Origin: Melampsora larici-populina 98AG31
Taxonomy: Eukaryota; Basidiomycota; Pucciniomycetes; Pucciniales; Melampsoraceae
Reading direction: 5' to 3'
DNA length: 21,631 bases
NCBI RefSeq assembly: GCF_000204055.1
Contig: NW_006768805.1
Coordinates: forward strand, 891,265 to 912,895
How positions within the stretch are numbered: position 1 is the first letter of the stretch; each line of letters starts with the position of its first letter. Shown piece by piece: positions 1 to 9,906 of this stretch. A program made the position numbers and the translations under genes. A model generated the notes under the pieces. It was given only the letters and a program-made list of their open reading frames with translations. It was not told where the DNA came from and made no database searches.

Positions 1-2
1 AG

Positions 3-596
3 GCTGACGGGAGAAGTGAACGCACGAATCGCACAGTGGGTCAGATCCTTCGGACTTTTACATCGAAAAGGCAAGGGAAATGGCTTGAATCCCTGGCGGC
101 GGTAGAGTATGCCATTAATGGAGCCATCAATGTTGCTACGGGTAAATCACCATTCGAACTCATCTACGGCCGACCACAACGACTTCTCTCGATACAAGAA
201 GCAGATGAGGCAGATCCTGCGCCTCTGAGTCGATGGTACAACACAAGGCTCGACGCATGGTCATCGGCACGGGATGCACTTTGGTATAGCCGAGTACATC
301 AGGCCTTACAACACAACAAACACTGTCGAACGGCCGATGCACTACTACCAAACTCGTGGGCACTTTTGGACAACGCCGACTGGCGAGGTCGACATCAAGG
401 TGGAGTCAACAAGCTCAAGGAACGGTTTGAAGGGCCATACAAGGTTGTCGACTCGACGAACCATGGTCAAAATGTTCAACTAGAGCTCCCAGAGGGCGAC
501 CGGAGACATAATGTGTTTCACATTTCAAAAGTCAAACCGTACGTGGAAAGGGTCGTGGAAGAGGTCGAGGCGCCGAGTCAAGGAGTGCGGAAGTAA
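3..596 (+). CDS. Ty3/gypsy polyprotein, C-terminal end of integrase (partial, runs off left edge)
   Basis: The reading frame is open from the window edge to TAA at 594-596 and encodes about 197 residues. It starts inside the integrase catalytic core: DGRSERTNRT near residues 2-11 matches the region carrying the last catalytic Glu (E6) of retroviral-type integrases. YAINGA and SPFELIYGRPQR follow the usual Ty3/gypsy core order. The C-terminal GPY/F module is clear: LKERFEGPYKVV, then VFHISKVKPY. Integrase inserts the cDNA copy into the host genome. No chromodomain is visible after the GPY module. A donor-like GTAAGT overlaps the stop, so a short 3' exon beyond it is possible. The family call is secure; the 5' remainder lies outside the window, so whether the element is intact cannot be judged. 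Confidence 0.9.
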   Translation, partial: ADGRSERTNRTVGQILRTFTSKRQGKWLESLAAVEYAINGAINVATGKSPFELIYGRPQRLLSIQEADEADPAPLSRWYNTRLDAWSSARDALWYSRVHQALQHNKHCRTADALLPNSWALLDNADWRGRHQGGVNKLKERFEGPYKVVDSTNHGQNVQLELPEGDRRHNVFHISKVKPYVERVVEEVEAPSQGVRK

Positions 597-921
597 GTTC
601 CTCTCCTCTGTATGCACCGCCGTAGTATACTACGTAATTTTCGAAAAACAACGCCTAGGCCACTCTGTGAGCACAACACTTTCGACGTTCTCCCCTTAGG
701 TGTTGGTGGTCAATTCGACGATATGGACGGCAAGCATCAGACTCAACAGTTCGACCTCAAGATACTATTTCATTCATTAATTTTCTTTCTTGTTTAATCT
801 TTTTATTTTTTCTTTCTTTATTTCTTTTTTTCTTTTCATTCTTATATATATATATTTTCATTTTTTTTTCTTTTCTTTTTCTTTCTCACAACAAACCTGC
901 TGGGCATGCTTTGTTCCTTAT
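597..921 (+). other. Gypsy 3' untranslated region with long pyrimidine-rich tract
   Basis: This is non-coding sequence between the integrase stop and the polypurine tract. About 775-890 is an almost unbroken T/C run on the plus strand, low complexity. An intron-like interval (GTAAGT at 593-598 to CCCCTTAG at about 692-699) could join a short extra exon, but the downstream frame shows no recognisable domain. Confidence 0.5.
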
Positions 922-933
922 AGGAGGGGAGAC
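922..933 (+). other. Polypurine tract of the gypsy element
   Basis: The purine-rich stretch AGGAGGGGAGAC lies immediately 5' of the LTR start TGTAAG. This is the position of the plus-strand priming site in LTR retrotransposons. Confidence 0.75.
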
Positions 934-1322
934 TGTAAGACCTGTGGTCATTACATATACGCGCAAGCGCACACCTAGAGTTTAACACTTAAGACTTAAA
1001 TCTACAATTACTATATATGCTTGTTTTCATTTCGAATCTTACCAATGGTTCCTTAGAGATATCGGGACTGATTCATATCCCTCTATCCTTCGGAACCAGG
1101 TATAGTCATTTTACTTATTTCTATCTTTCTTTCTTTTTATCATTGTTGTTGTTCAGCTTAGAGATATCGGGACTGATTCATATCCCTCTATCCTTCGGAA
1201 CCAGACGTGTTCCCGTCGGATTAGTAATACAATATCAGGTCTCTTGGGTTCTAGAAACCCTCTGCTGTGCTCGCACAGTGTCCCGCGTGAAGTATCCAGT
1301 GAAGGTTCTTCCGAACCTTACA
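934..1322 (+). mobile_element. 3' long terminal repeat (LTR) of the Ty3/gypsy element
   Basis: This 389-bp segment begins TGTAAG directly after a polypurine tract and ends CTTACA, giving the TG..CA ends and a perfect 6-bp terminal inverted repeat expected of an LTR. It contains a 48-bp exact duplication (1052-1099 and 1157-1204, period 105). The spacer between the copies begins GTATAG and ends TTCAG, like an intron. The 5' LTR is outside the window, so sequence identity between the two LTRs cannot be checked. The element sits directly against the tandem array that begins at 1323. Confidence 0.75.
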
Positions 1323-1968
1323 GCCCCATGCTCCAATAATATAACCCAGGTTCAACTTTTGGGTTTGCACAAAAACTCTAGAAGTTTTACTTGTCCAGTG
1401 TGTTTCCGCAAAAGCAAATGTAGGGGTACAAAAGCCACTACAAGAGCCATAAGTGGTTCTGTAAGTGATATATTTCTGTATAAAAGTTGAAAATTTGATG
1501 GCCCCATGCTCCAATAATATAACTCAGGTTCAACTTTTGGGTTTGCACCAAAACTCCAGAATTTTTACGTATGGAGTATGTTTCCGCAAAAGCAAATGTA
1601 GGGGTACAAAAGCCACTACAAGAGCCATAAGTGGTTCTGTAAGTGAGACAATTCTGTATAAAAGTTATAAATTTTGAAGCCCAACACTTCAAAAATCCAA
1701 AACATCCTCAACTTTTGGGTTTTCACAAAAACTCCAGAATTTTTACTTATGGAGTATGTTGCCGCGAAAGCAAATGTAGGGGTACAAAGGCCACTACAAG
1801 AGCCATAAGTGGTTCTTGAAGTGCTATCCTCCTATATAGAAGTGATATAGATTAAAGGCCAACACTGCAAAGATGCAAACCAGCTTCAACTTTTGGGTTT
1901 GCGCAGACACTTGAAAAGTTTTACTTATCAAGTGTGTTTCTGCGAATGCAAACATAGGGGTACAAAAG
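1323..1968. repeat. Tandem array, ~178-bp unit, about 3.6 copies, cut by the transposon TIR
   Basis: The anchor TTCAACTTTT (CTCAACTTTT in unit 3) recurs at 1351, 1529, 1708 and 1885, giving periods of 178, 179 and 177. A second anchor, GGGGTACAAA, also recurs in each unit. The fourth unit stops after GGGGTACAAAAG, exactly where the left TIR begins. Each unit is open on the minus strand and reads TFAFAETH-like peptide. Because the period is not a multiple of three, the units are not in one frame and no single repetitive protein is encoded. It is best seen as a minisatellite. Confidence 0.85.
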
Positions 1969-2371
1969 CCACCTGTGTACACTGAAAAGCACCGAGTGTA
2001 TTGGATGATACACATGTAGCTATCATCCTATGTACTTGGAATATCCCCCTTTAGAATTTCCTAGGAAGATAGCTGGTCCTATGGTGACCTAGAAAGATCA
2101 CTAAGTCACACTTCCATAAGGGGGGGGCCTTGGCCCCCCACACGCACCAAGTACAAATCTCACTACATAAGCACAAGATCTTACTACACAAGTAATAATC
2201 TCACTACCAAACCACCACATCTTACTACACGAGTAATAAACTTACTACTCATGTAATAATGTTACTGCCACACCTTCAGATCCTACTACACAAGCAATAA
2301 TGTTACTACCCAACCACCAGATGTTACTACATGTGTAAAAATCTTACTACCAATCCACCAGATCTTACTAC
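1969..2371 (+). repeat. Left terminal inverted repeat of the transposon
   Basis: Pairs with 19500-19902 in inverted orientation without net indels. The outer tip is CCACCTGTGTA. It contains a hairpin GGATGATA/TATCATCC (2003-2010, 2021-2028), a GC hairpin GGGGGGCC-TT-GGCCCCCC (2122-2139), and the start of an array of TTACTAC heptamers. Hand alignment to the right copy shows 7 mismatches. Confidence 0.93.
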
Positions 2372-2751
2372 TTGAGTGAAAACCTTACTACTCAAGCACA
2401 GTTCTTACCCCTCAAGTAAGAATATTACTACTGAAGTAAACATTTAAGTTACTACTCAAGCACACGAATTTACAACTGATGTACGAAGACACTACTCAAG
2501 GAAAAGATTTTACTACTTAAATAAGGATCTTACTACCAAAATCCCAGTCTCACTATCCCAATTACAATACCTCATCATCGTCATACCAACCTTTAGACTA
2601 ACCAACTTCACCGCCTACCCGAGCATCCTTATCACGATTCATAGCCAACACCTCACTAAATCAGCTCTCACCTCAATATAGGTATACCTAAGAACCAACC
2701 CTTTCATCTTGTCTATCTGTGAATCCCCCTTACTCTCAATCCGGCGTACAA
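2372..2751. repeat. Inner left subterminal region with TTACTAC repeats, then leader of the FAR1/OTU gene
   Basis: From 2372 to about 2540 the TTACTAC heptamers continue (about a dozen over the whole left end) but similarity to the right end drops to the motif level. From about 2545 to 2751 is ordinary non-coding sequence likely to carry the promoter and 5' UTR of the plus-strand gene. No clear TATA box was seen. Confidence 0.6.
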
Positions 2752-5196
2752 ATGGATCCCAGCCACGACGAGTATGTATTTCCGGTACCAGGCATCATCG
2801 AAATTTATCACAAAGATCGAAGAAAGATGGACGAGTATGTGTCAGATTTCCCAGCCACAAACCACGGATATTGAATGCGAATTGGCAACTCACAAAGAAA
2901 GAGCAGTGCAACCTCGCACTACGAATGCTACCGATCAGGCTATCCATCCGGTGGACCTAGTCTTGTCGGCACCACAAAATCGGCACGTATTGGCTGTCCC
3001 TTCAAACTAGCCACCCGATACCTTTATCATTCATCATCCTGGATACTCATTCATACCCATCTTGGTCACAACCACCCGCCTGATCCGGAAGTTAAAACTC
3101 GCAAGAAGTACAAAGACCCTAACGCTGGACCTATCCTAGCTCCCGGAGTAGTTTTCGATGAGGATGCAGAATCAACATCGCATGAACGGGCCAATGTAAT
3201 AACACAGTAAGCAATAACTCATCACATTGGAACAGACCAGACCAACAAAGAAACAAACTGATATACTTGAGCTTACCTTTATGTCCAGTAGTCTGAATAC
3301 CAATATCGAACCTACATTCACACCTGAAGGAGCCAATCCACTGACGAACTCAAGCGAATGGTAAGTAAATCTACAGTAAATCAGATCAATCAACGACCCA
3401 AGAAGAACAAGTAAAAAAGTTAACATTTTTTACGTCGACCTTTATGTTCAATAGCCCGAAAACTAAAGTGGACCCTACCTCAATAGCAGTCAGTCATCTT
3501 CAATGTTTTTAATGATTCATCCGATAATTTGAGTTTTTCATGATTTTCTTCCCATAATCTCCAAAAAACGTCGTCACTCAACTATTGATTAACAAATCAT
3601 CGACTAGCCTAACAATGATCTTGCACCCTGGGCCAAGAAGCTCAAACTCACTCCACCTGGACAGCGCTACTACGACATCGATGCTGACCTCAAGACATTG
3701 GACTCGGTTGAATCAACCCTCTCCAGCCTCAGAACCCAACTATGTGCGATGGCCCCACATCGTCGGCAGGAAGTCCTAATGAAAATCCAGACGATCATCA
3801 GTCATGAACGCATGGTTAACGATGAACACACATTACCTATCTCCTTATTACCTGAACCTCCTGAACCGGTAAGTAGAAAAAGTTAGACAAACTTCACATC
3901 TACATCACAAGACATCGTTCTCACAAGTCATTTAAACACATAGAAATTGCTTTACGACTCGGTTAATGACACACCACTTTCAGTTCGCACATCACCCGCC
4001 CCACACCTTCAGGAAGAACACTCAGTAAGCATCAAATGTAGGAGAAGGAGCGTATTTGATGCGAATCTCAACTGATGATCATCTTGTATCTCTAGGTTGA
4101 GAGGCTTATCGAAGAGCTATGTGGACCATCCGATGTTACAACATCAACGTTCAACTTTGAAGACCTCATTATATCTCAGCCTGAGGCACTTCCACTTGTC
4201 GATACTAACCACCAATCGGCTCCCAACTCACCATCAAGTACTACTTCATGCCATATGACCACCACCACCATCAAGCACCCATCCAAAGACTCTCAATCAG
4301 AATTGCTGCAAACATCGCAAATACCAAATCCGGATCCCGACATTCACGTCGCAATCCAAACATCATTGCAACATGATTTGCCACCGATTGCATCCCCTCC
4401 CTCGCACCCAATATCAACCTTTTCACAATTACGAACTCCAACTCCTAGTCCTCGAGTCACACGTAAACGTGCCCGCGAGGCTATACTATTACAAAAGCCT
4501 AGTGTGATCAATCCGAATCTGCCGGCCCTACTGGCGAAGTACCGCCTTCACACTTGGCTGGAACCTTTCGTCATCGACGTGAGAGAAGTGAAAGCAGATG
4601 GGCACTGCGGGTACCGCGCCATAGCAATCTCCATTGGCGAATCCCAGGACAAATGGTACAGTGTACGTCAAAGAATGGCTGATACAGTAACCAACACACC
4701 TGATGACCGCCTTATTCCTGAGAACCGCCCCGAAGCGTTGGCTCGGCTTCTCACAACCAAACCCAACGTTATTACCGAACAACAGCACTGGCTTGGAATG
4801 CCAAGTTGGGGTGGGGTGATCGCAAACACATTCAATCGGCCTGTGTTGTACTACGAACCTGGTGCTTACAGCCAGATCGTTTTTCCCTACTCCACCCCTT
4901 ACAATCTCAACCCTCCCATTGTTCTTGCTTTTGCCGACCATCACTTTACATCCCTATTACTCGATTTCACCAAAGCCAACTTCCCGGCTCCTCGTATCTG
5001 TGCAACATGGCGGCGATTCCATCAAACCGACGCCTCAAGTTGGTATGACGCTTGGAAACCACTCGTTGAAAGTCATGCGGAATTTTTGAAAGCACTTAAC
5101 AAAAGTCGACGCCAAAAAAAAAGGCGGTTTGTATTCACATTGACTGATTGTAACTCTTGCTTTTTATACCTACCAATTTACGTATCTATGATATGA
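2752..5196 (+). CDS. FAR1/MULE-type zinc finger fused to OTU cysteine protease (in-frame TGA near 5' end)
   Basis: Exons by phase: 2752-3206, 3289-3360, 3455-3488, 3608-3868, 3944-4024, 4096-5196. The ATG at 2752 meets an in-frame TGA at 2872-2874; the ATG at 2875 gives 626 aa. Using the latter numbering, C18-x22-C41-x23-H65-x-H67 with GCPFKL and HNHPP is the FAR1/WRKY-GCM1-type DNA-binding finger found at the N-terminus of MULE transposases. Residues before the stop (DEYVSDF, TNHGY) also fit that fold. The C-terminal half is an OTU fold: ADGHCGYRA supplies Asp428 and Cys431, PSWGG follows, and ADHHFT supplies the His (about 542-543). OTU enzymes usually remove ubiquitin. A KRAR basic patch precedes the OTU domain. 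No MULE catalytic DDE core is present in the 240 residues between. One exon is only 34 nt. The role in the element is unknown; a DNA-tethered deubiquitinase is inference. Confidence 0.82.
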
Positions 5197-5576
5197 TGAC
5201 CTTGCTGAAGCCTTTTCATGTCAGACTCTTAATTGTAGCTAGTATCATGTGTAAAATTTTCTGAGTTGATTCTGCAATAAATAGCTTTTAAAATCGCGAA
5301 ATTTTAATTGCAAGTCGTTGACTACTAAGTTGACTACTAAGATGTTCATCTTCAATATCACACAAAAGATGAGATGCAAGATACTCTTAACATTTCCTGA
5401 AAATTACGTTGAAAATTTGGCTCTACACTAATTACAAGATCACCAATTTGGATGTCCAAGGGATTAACCCTTTCAAATTAGTTTCCACAAAATTATATAA
5501 ACATCATTGCCAGGTCATGAAGCAACAAAGGTTTGGTGAGTGATATGTACAAAGGTTTGGTAAGTAATCTGTATAA
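5197..5576. other. Convergent intergenic region between the FAR1/OTU and KDZ genes
   Basis: AT-rich 380-bp stretch between two 3' ends facing each other. It must hold both polyadenylation regions. AATAAA occurs at about 5276 on the plus strand. A short direct repeat (GGTTTGGTGAGT / GGTTTGGTAAGT) is seen at about 5529 and 5552. No gene is supported here. Confidence 0.5.
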
Positions 5577-8500
5577 TCAATCAAGTGCCATCCGTCTGTA
5601 TCCAAGCTCAATCTCCCAGTCATCTTCAATACCTTGTTCCATTCTTTCCTCTTCTTCTAACATGCCTCGGTACTCGGCCTCCTCATCCGCCCCTTCGGGG
5701 GCCCAGTGTATTGGTAGCATAAGTATATCTATCGGTGCTCCTGTTGTGCGCGCAAGCATTTGCTGCCACTGAAGCAGTAAAGTATGGTCTGAATCCACCC
5801 TCCCATCCACATAGGCTTGGGTTGATTCCAAAACCTCTTTCAAGCTCCTATCCCAATGCGCCCACAGGCGAGATGCACGTTTAGCCAGTGCAGAGTGGAC
5901 AGAGTTCCACTCTGCAACTCGAGATTCTGCCCCAAATTACCTGTCAGTGATCCTTTTACGTGTGGATATTGGTGCACCACCTGGAGCCAAGAAGCTTACC
6001 AATACAATCATTTGGCCTTGCCCTATCAACACAATTTTGATAGTCAATTGCCCAACCCAAGAGCTGCCTAACCTCACGCCCCAGACGGCGAAGCTCTTCT
6101 TCAGATGCCATTTGATTTCGAAGTGCTACGATACCATCCTTGGTCCTCCGGCATGATGCCCATGGTTCATCAAGGTGGTTCAGCGCCACTTCATCCCAAA
6201 ATGGATGTAGTAAATCCATTTCAAGCACTTCGTCCATACTTGGTAGCACCAGTCGCGGTGTAGGTCGGTGACGTTGATTGTAACGAGATGCATGCCTTAA
6301 ATAAGTATCCAGTTTCTTCTTGAGGAGGCCTCTTTTTTTCTTTCTTAGCTGCTCATTACGAGGTTGCTGGGTGGCCCCTGAGGGTGCCAGTTATATTCAG
6401 CATCAGTGTTCTGTGTTCCCAATAGCAAAACGGGATGACACACCTGTTTTGATGGCCGCATCAGCCCTCTGTTGTATCACATCCATTGCAGCCTCATACA
6501 AGAAACCTAACACAACCTGGACGCTGAGCATCGCCTTGACTCTGACATCTAACAGCGCAAGCAACGGATCAATGTATAATTATTTGAACCAAATAAAATG
6601 GACACTCACTGCTGCCTCTCCGAGCATTCAACAGTTCCGCATTTCCTAGCTCGTCCGCGACGGCTTGTATTTGAGCTTCAAGTGCAACCAATGACGCTGG
6701 TAGGTTCAGAAGTTCATGACGCTGTTCCGCAGTTCGTATGGCGGCGCTACCTGCGTTCATAGCTGTTAGTTTTTGACTGAAACAAATTAAACAAACTGGA
6801 ACATAAATATACGTTCATCTTCAGGGGGGCGATGACATATATTAACATACCGGGCTTCCAATAGCTCCTCCTCAAGAGTCAGCAAAACTCCTAGACGTTC
6901 GCGTTTCTCCTTCGCCTCCACAGTCATGGCCTTCAGCTGCAAGGATCGTTGACGATCCCACTGAATCTGAAAGTACACCGTCGTTTGAGCCGGATCTTGC
7001 TGAGTAAGTTTGGCGAGCAAAGACTTGCTTTCATGTAGCTCAGCTAGATATTTCTTTGCTTGACCAAGCATAAATGATACTGTGGTCCAATATCAATGTA
7101 TATTCATTACTCAGTTGGAATCTGAATATTCAATGCTGTCTCTATATAAACAACCTCACCTGACTTCCAACGCAATTCTTCATTTCGATGGTTGGTCCAC
7201 AGATCCAGGGTGACCATCCGGCGCTGCTTGGTTGAATATCGTAGGCCTCGTACGAGTGGCGAGATCTTGAACCACACACGCTCCAAACCCTCTCCATTGC
7301 TTTTACCCCAACCTCGATTGAGGCGGGGGTTATACTCCAGCTGACATGACCAATTGTGGGCGTAGGCGTGGAATAGTGCGGTTCCCAGTTTGACCCGCTT
7401 AGCATAATTTGCATCCGTGAATACTTTTTTCTTCCAGTTAGCAATACGAGTCAGATAGGTTATATAATTATAAAAGACATATGGGCGACATTTGGGAGGT
7501 GTACCTTCTTGATAGTTTTGTCCAAGTTGCAGCCTATATCGTATAATATACCAATGGTAGTCGTTCCATCTCGATCTAATTTGATCATATCTAGCAACCA
7601 CTCTATCAGGGCAAGCGCATTATGATTTCTTAAAGGGCCAACATGGTCAGTCGAAGATAAACATAAGTTCCTATATCGAAATATAAACCTACTTTTCGCC
7701 GGTTTGAATCAGGTTGATAAATTTCAAGACATGGTCATGTCTACATGCCATACCCAGCAATCCGGATTCATCCATGTTCTTAAAATGGCCTCGCCCTCTA
7801 GCATCGTTTGCAGCCGTGTGAGCTTCGGTACATGGGTCCTAAAATGATAGATAAATAAATTTAAGTATATATCCACCACTGGTGTTGAATTCGCTGCTGA
7901 ATGTATTCACTTACGCCATCAAGTGGTTCATCCGGTGTTTGACTCATGAAACGTTCCTTCGCAGTGACCAATTTGGGATCCAGGAACATAGACGGTCGTG
8001 GAGGTTGTGAACCTGGAATTGGTACACTAGCACGTGCATGTCGTTTATGCTGAAAGTTACCATCTAGACACACAACAATTTGAGGTTCTTCTGGCCTTAC
8101 TACGCCCACTGCAGGTCCAAAACATGCCGGGCAGTTCACCGCAAGCTTGTCAAGCTCAGATAGGTGAAGCCTTTGATTTTCCAACTCTCGAATTTGGATC
8201 ATAAAAGCTCGATAGGCATCCATGGCAACTGAGAATGGGTGTCGCCAGTTTCTGGGCTGCAGATCGTCGTTAGTCACATGGTTTTTCAAATGAATTTAAC
8301 ATTGATAAGTTCTTACGTACGTGCCCTTTAGGTGTAAGGATTTCTGGACTGTTGTTGTTAAGCACGTCATCCAGTGCTTGACAGTAACCTTCAGTTGGAA
8401 TCGCAAAGCGAATCCACTGAGAGTAATGGTGAACCATAAGTCTAACCGAGAACGCGGTGCGAGGGCGCGATGGTGACGCAGCAAGGTAACCCATCTGCAG

Positions 8501-9220
8501 CAGCCTCTGAGGGTCCGAAAGATCGCAATTTCGGCAAAAGGAAATCTTCACTCGCCGTCTGGCTAAGTAAGTACGGATGTGTGATCCCACAGTCAGTATA
8601 TAACAACGTCAATACTACCATTCATTCTCAACATGATAGAAGAGTCAATGATATACAAATTGCTCACATAGGATATCCACAAGGTCCACATTGCGCTCCG
8701 TCCGCAAAGAGCACGTGCAGGGAGTACGTACGTCTTCATTCCAATTAACTTGATTCCCCCAATTTGATGTTTGCAACCGCCTTCTAAGAAAGGTGGGTAA
8801 CATTATCGCGTACTGCCAACTCCATCGGTTCTCGTTGGCCAGGCGATCAGCTAAGTGTAATTGCCTTCGCAGACCGGCCAATATCGGGTCGTTGGGGACT
8901 TCAGGAAGGTCATGATGCTCAGGAAACTCTTCATGCGGCATAGGCATGAATCGATTCATGTCTATCTCATCTTCGTCTTTGGGAGGTTCTTCTTCCGGAA
9001 TCATGTTTTCGTTGCGCGGGTCAGGTAAGTCCGGTACAGCGCCTATAGGTTGGTGAGGTCCACCAGGATTGTTCAGCCCTTGGGAAATTGCAGCGTCTGA
9101 GGCCTCAGCATGCGCCAAATCTCGTATCCGGCTGAGTTCTAGCTGTCGTTGCAACGGGGTGGATGCCTTGGGTTGCTTAGGCCGATGATTCAGCCCGCGT
9201 ATGAGCCGCTGGGATGGCAT
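5577..9220 (-). CDS. KDZ-family DDE transposase, 968 aa, 11 exons
   Basis: Minus-strand exons: 9220-8668, 8562-8321, 8256-7915, 7838-7693, 7628-7505, 7430-7160, 7079-6851, 6776-6610, 6548-6444, 6377-6000, 5926-5577. Introns are 61-105 bp, GT..AG, and every junction keeps phase (2907 nt). It is the expected cut-and-paste enzyme of the element. The N-terminal Cys cluster (CTC, then SFCRNC after about residue 180) fits the CxC module of KDZ proteins. NCPACF (C307, C310) and VVCLDGNFQHKRH (D330) form the first catalytic region; DPCTEAHTAAND and MACRHDH follow; LYDIGC gives D458; SCQLEYNPRLN and GEGLERVW (E516 or E519) give the last acidic residue. The C-terminal 400 residues are helical and charged, including KKKRGLLKKK. 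The ATG at 9220 starts a clean frame. No break was found, so it may encode active protein. The exact catalytic Glu is uncertain. Confidence 0.92.
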
Positions 9221-9760
9221 GTTTGACAGAGAATGGATGATACATTCGTAAGCGGCTTCACGGGTCAGTATGAAAAAAAACTTATCTAACTGAGGCGCCC
9301 ATCATTTATTGGCGTGTGATAATGTAACCGTTTTGGTACATGGGCTGTTCCCCAACGTGAAAGAATCATCAGTGCCACATCCGATACTGTTTAAAATTCC
9401 CAATCGGGAATTATATAAGCTTCTCTGAACTTTTTCGTGATAGATAATATGTTTTGGGACATTGCGAGTTCCCCAGCGTGATTGAAATGACCTGCTGACA
9501 TGTGAAACATAACGTCAGTGCCCCATACTATACTGTTAAAATGCCCCAATCGGGAAATATATGAGCTTCTCTGACCATTTTCGTGGTTGATATTCCAAAA
9601 CGAGATACGTAAAGACCCGTAATATTTGCTTCTGACCGTAGCCTGACGTTCAGCAACATCCATGACGTCCTTCGATACGGTTAATAAGTATTGGTACCGT
9701 TTATGGTGGCGCGCTCGTTGCAAGGAAGGTCTTGATTGTTATAATGTAGTGAGGGAATTA
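9221..9760. repeat. 5' region of the KDZ gene with a diverged direct repeat
   Basis: Upstream flank of the transposase gene. Two diverged copies lie at about 9330-9448 and 9449-9594, sharing GTTCCCCA.CGTGA, CAGTGCC, CCCAATCGGGAA and AGCTTCTCTGA. CCCAATCGGG contains the palindrome CCCGATTGGG-like core in both copies. An unsupported minus-strand ORF (9391-9723, no ATG at its 5' end) spans them. Probable promoter region; no TATA box is evident close to the ATG. Confidence 0.55.
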
Positions 9761-9830
9761 ATGGCGATATGAGATGAATAATAGTTACATCCCTTCAATC
9801 GAGATGGGAGCTATATGCACTTCTACATTA

Positions 9831-9906
9831 CATGTGTGACTGCATATTACATGATCACACCACTGGTCATGTAAGACGCAGTCACACATGACAATGTGAC
9901 TGCGTC
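9831..9906. repeat. Nested and alternative perfect palindromes upstream of the KDZ gene
   Basis: CATGTGTGACTGC (9831-9843) pairs perfectly with GCAGTCACACATG (9878-9890), and inside it TTACATGA (9847-9854) pairs with TCATGTAA (9867-9874). The right arm can instead pair downstream: GACGCAGTCAC (9875-9885) with GTGACTGCGTC (9896-9906). The two structures exclude each other. Function unknown. Confidence 0.8.

Noticed and set aside
3207..4095. A hidden MULE transposase domain between the FAR1 finger and the OTU domain
   Set aside because: The spliced exons here encode only about 150 residues of linker with no D, D, E pattern; other frames are closed.
4528..4944. Minus-strand 138-codon ORF
   Set aside because: Antisense shadow of the OTU domain exon, whose sense frame has clear catalytic motifs.
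7142..7444. Minus-strand 100-codon ORF
   Set aside because: Different frame of KDZ exon 6; the true frame holds the conserved KDZ motifs.
9391..9723. Minus-strand ORF of about 110 codons upstream of the KDZ gene
   Set aside because: No ATG at its 5' end (begins TTG), it spans two diverged direct repeats, and it shows no domain or splice support.
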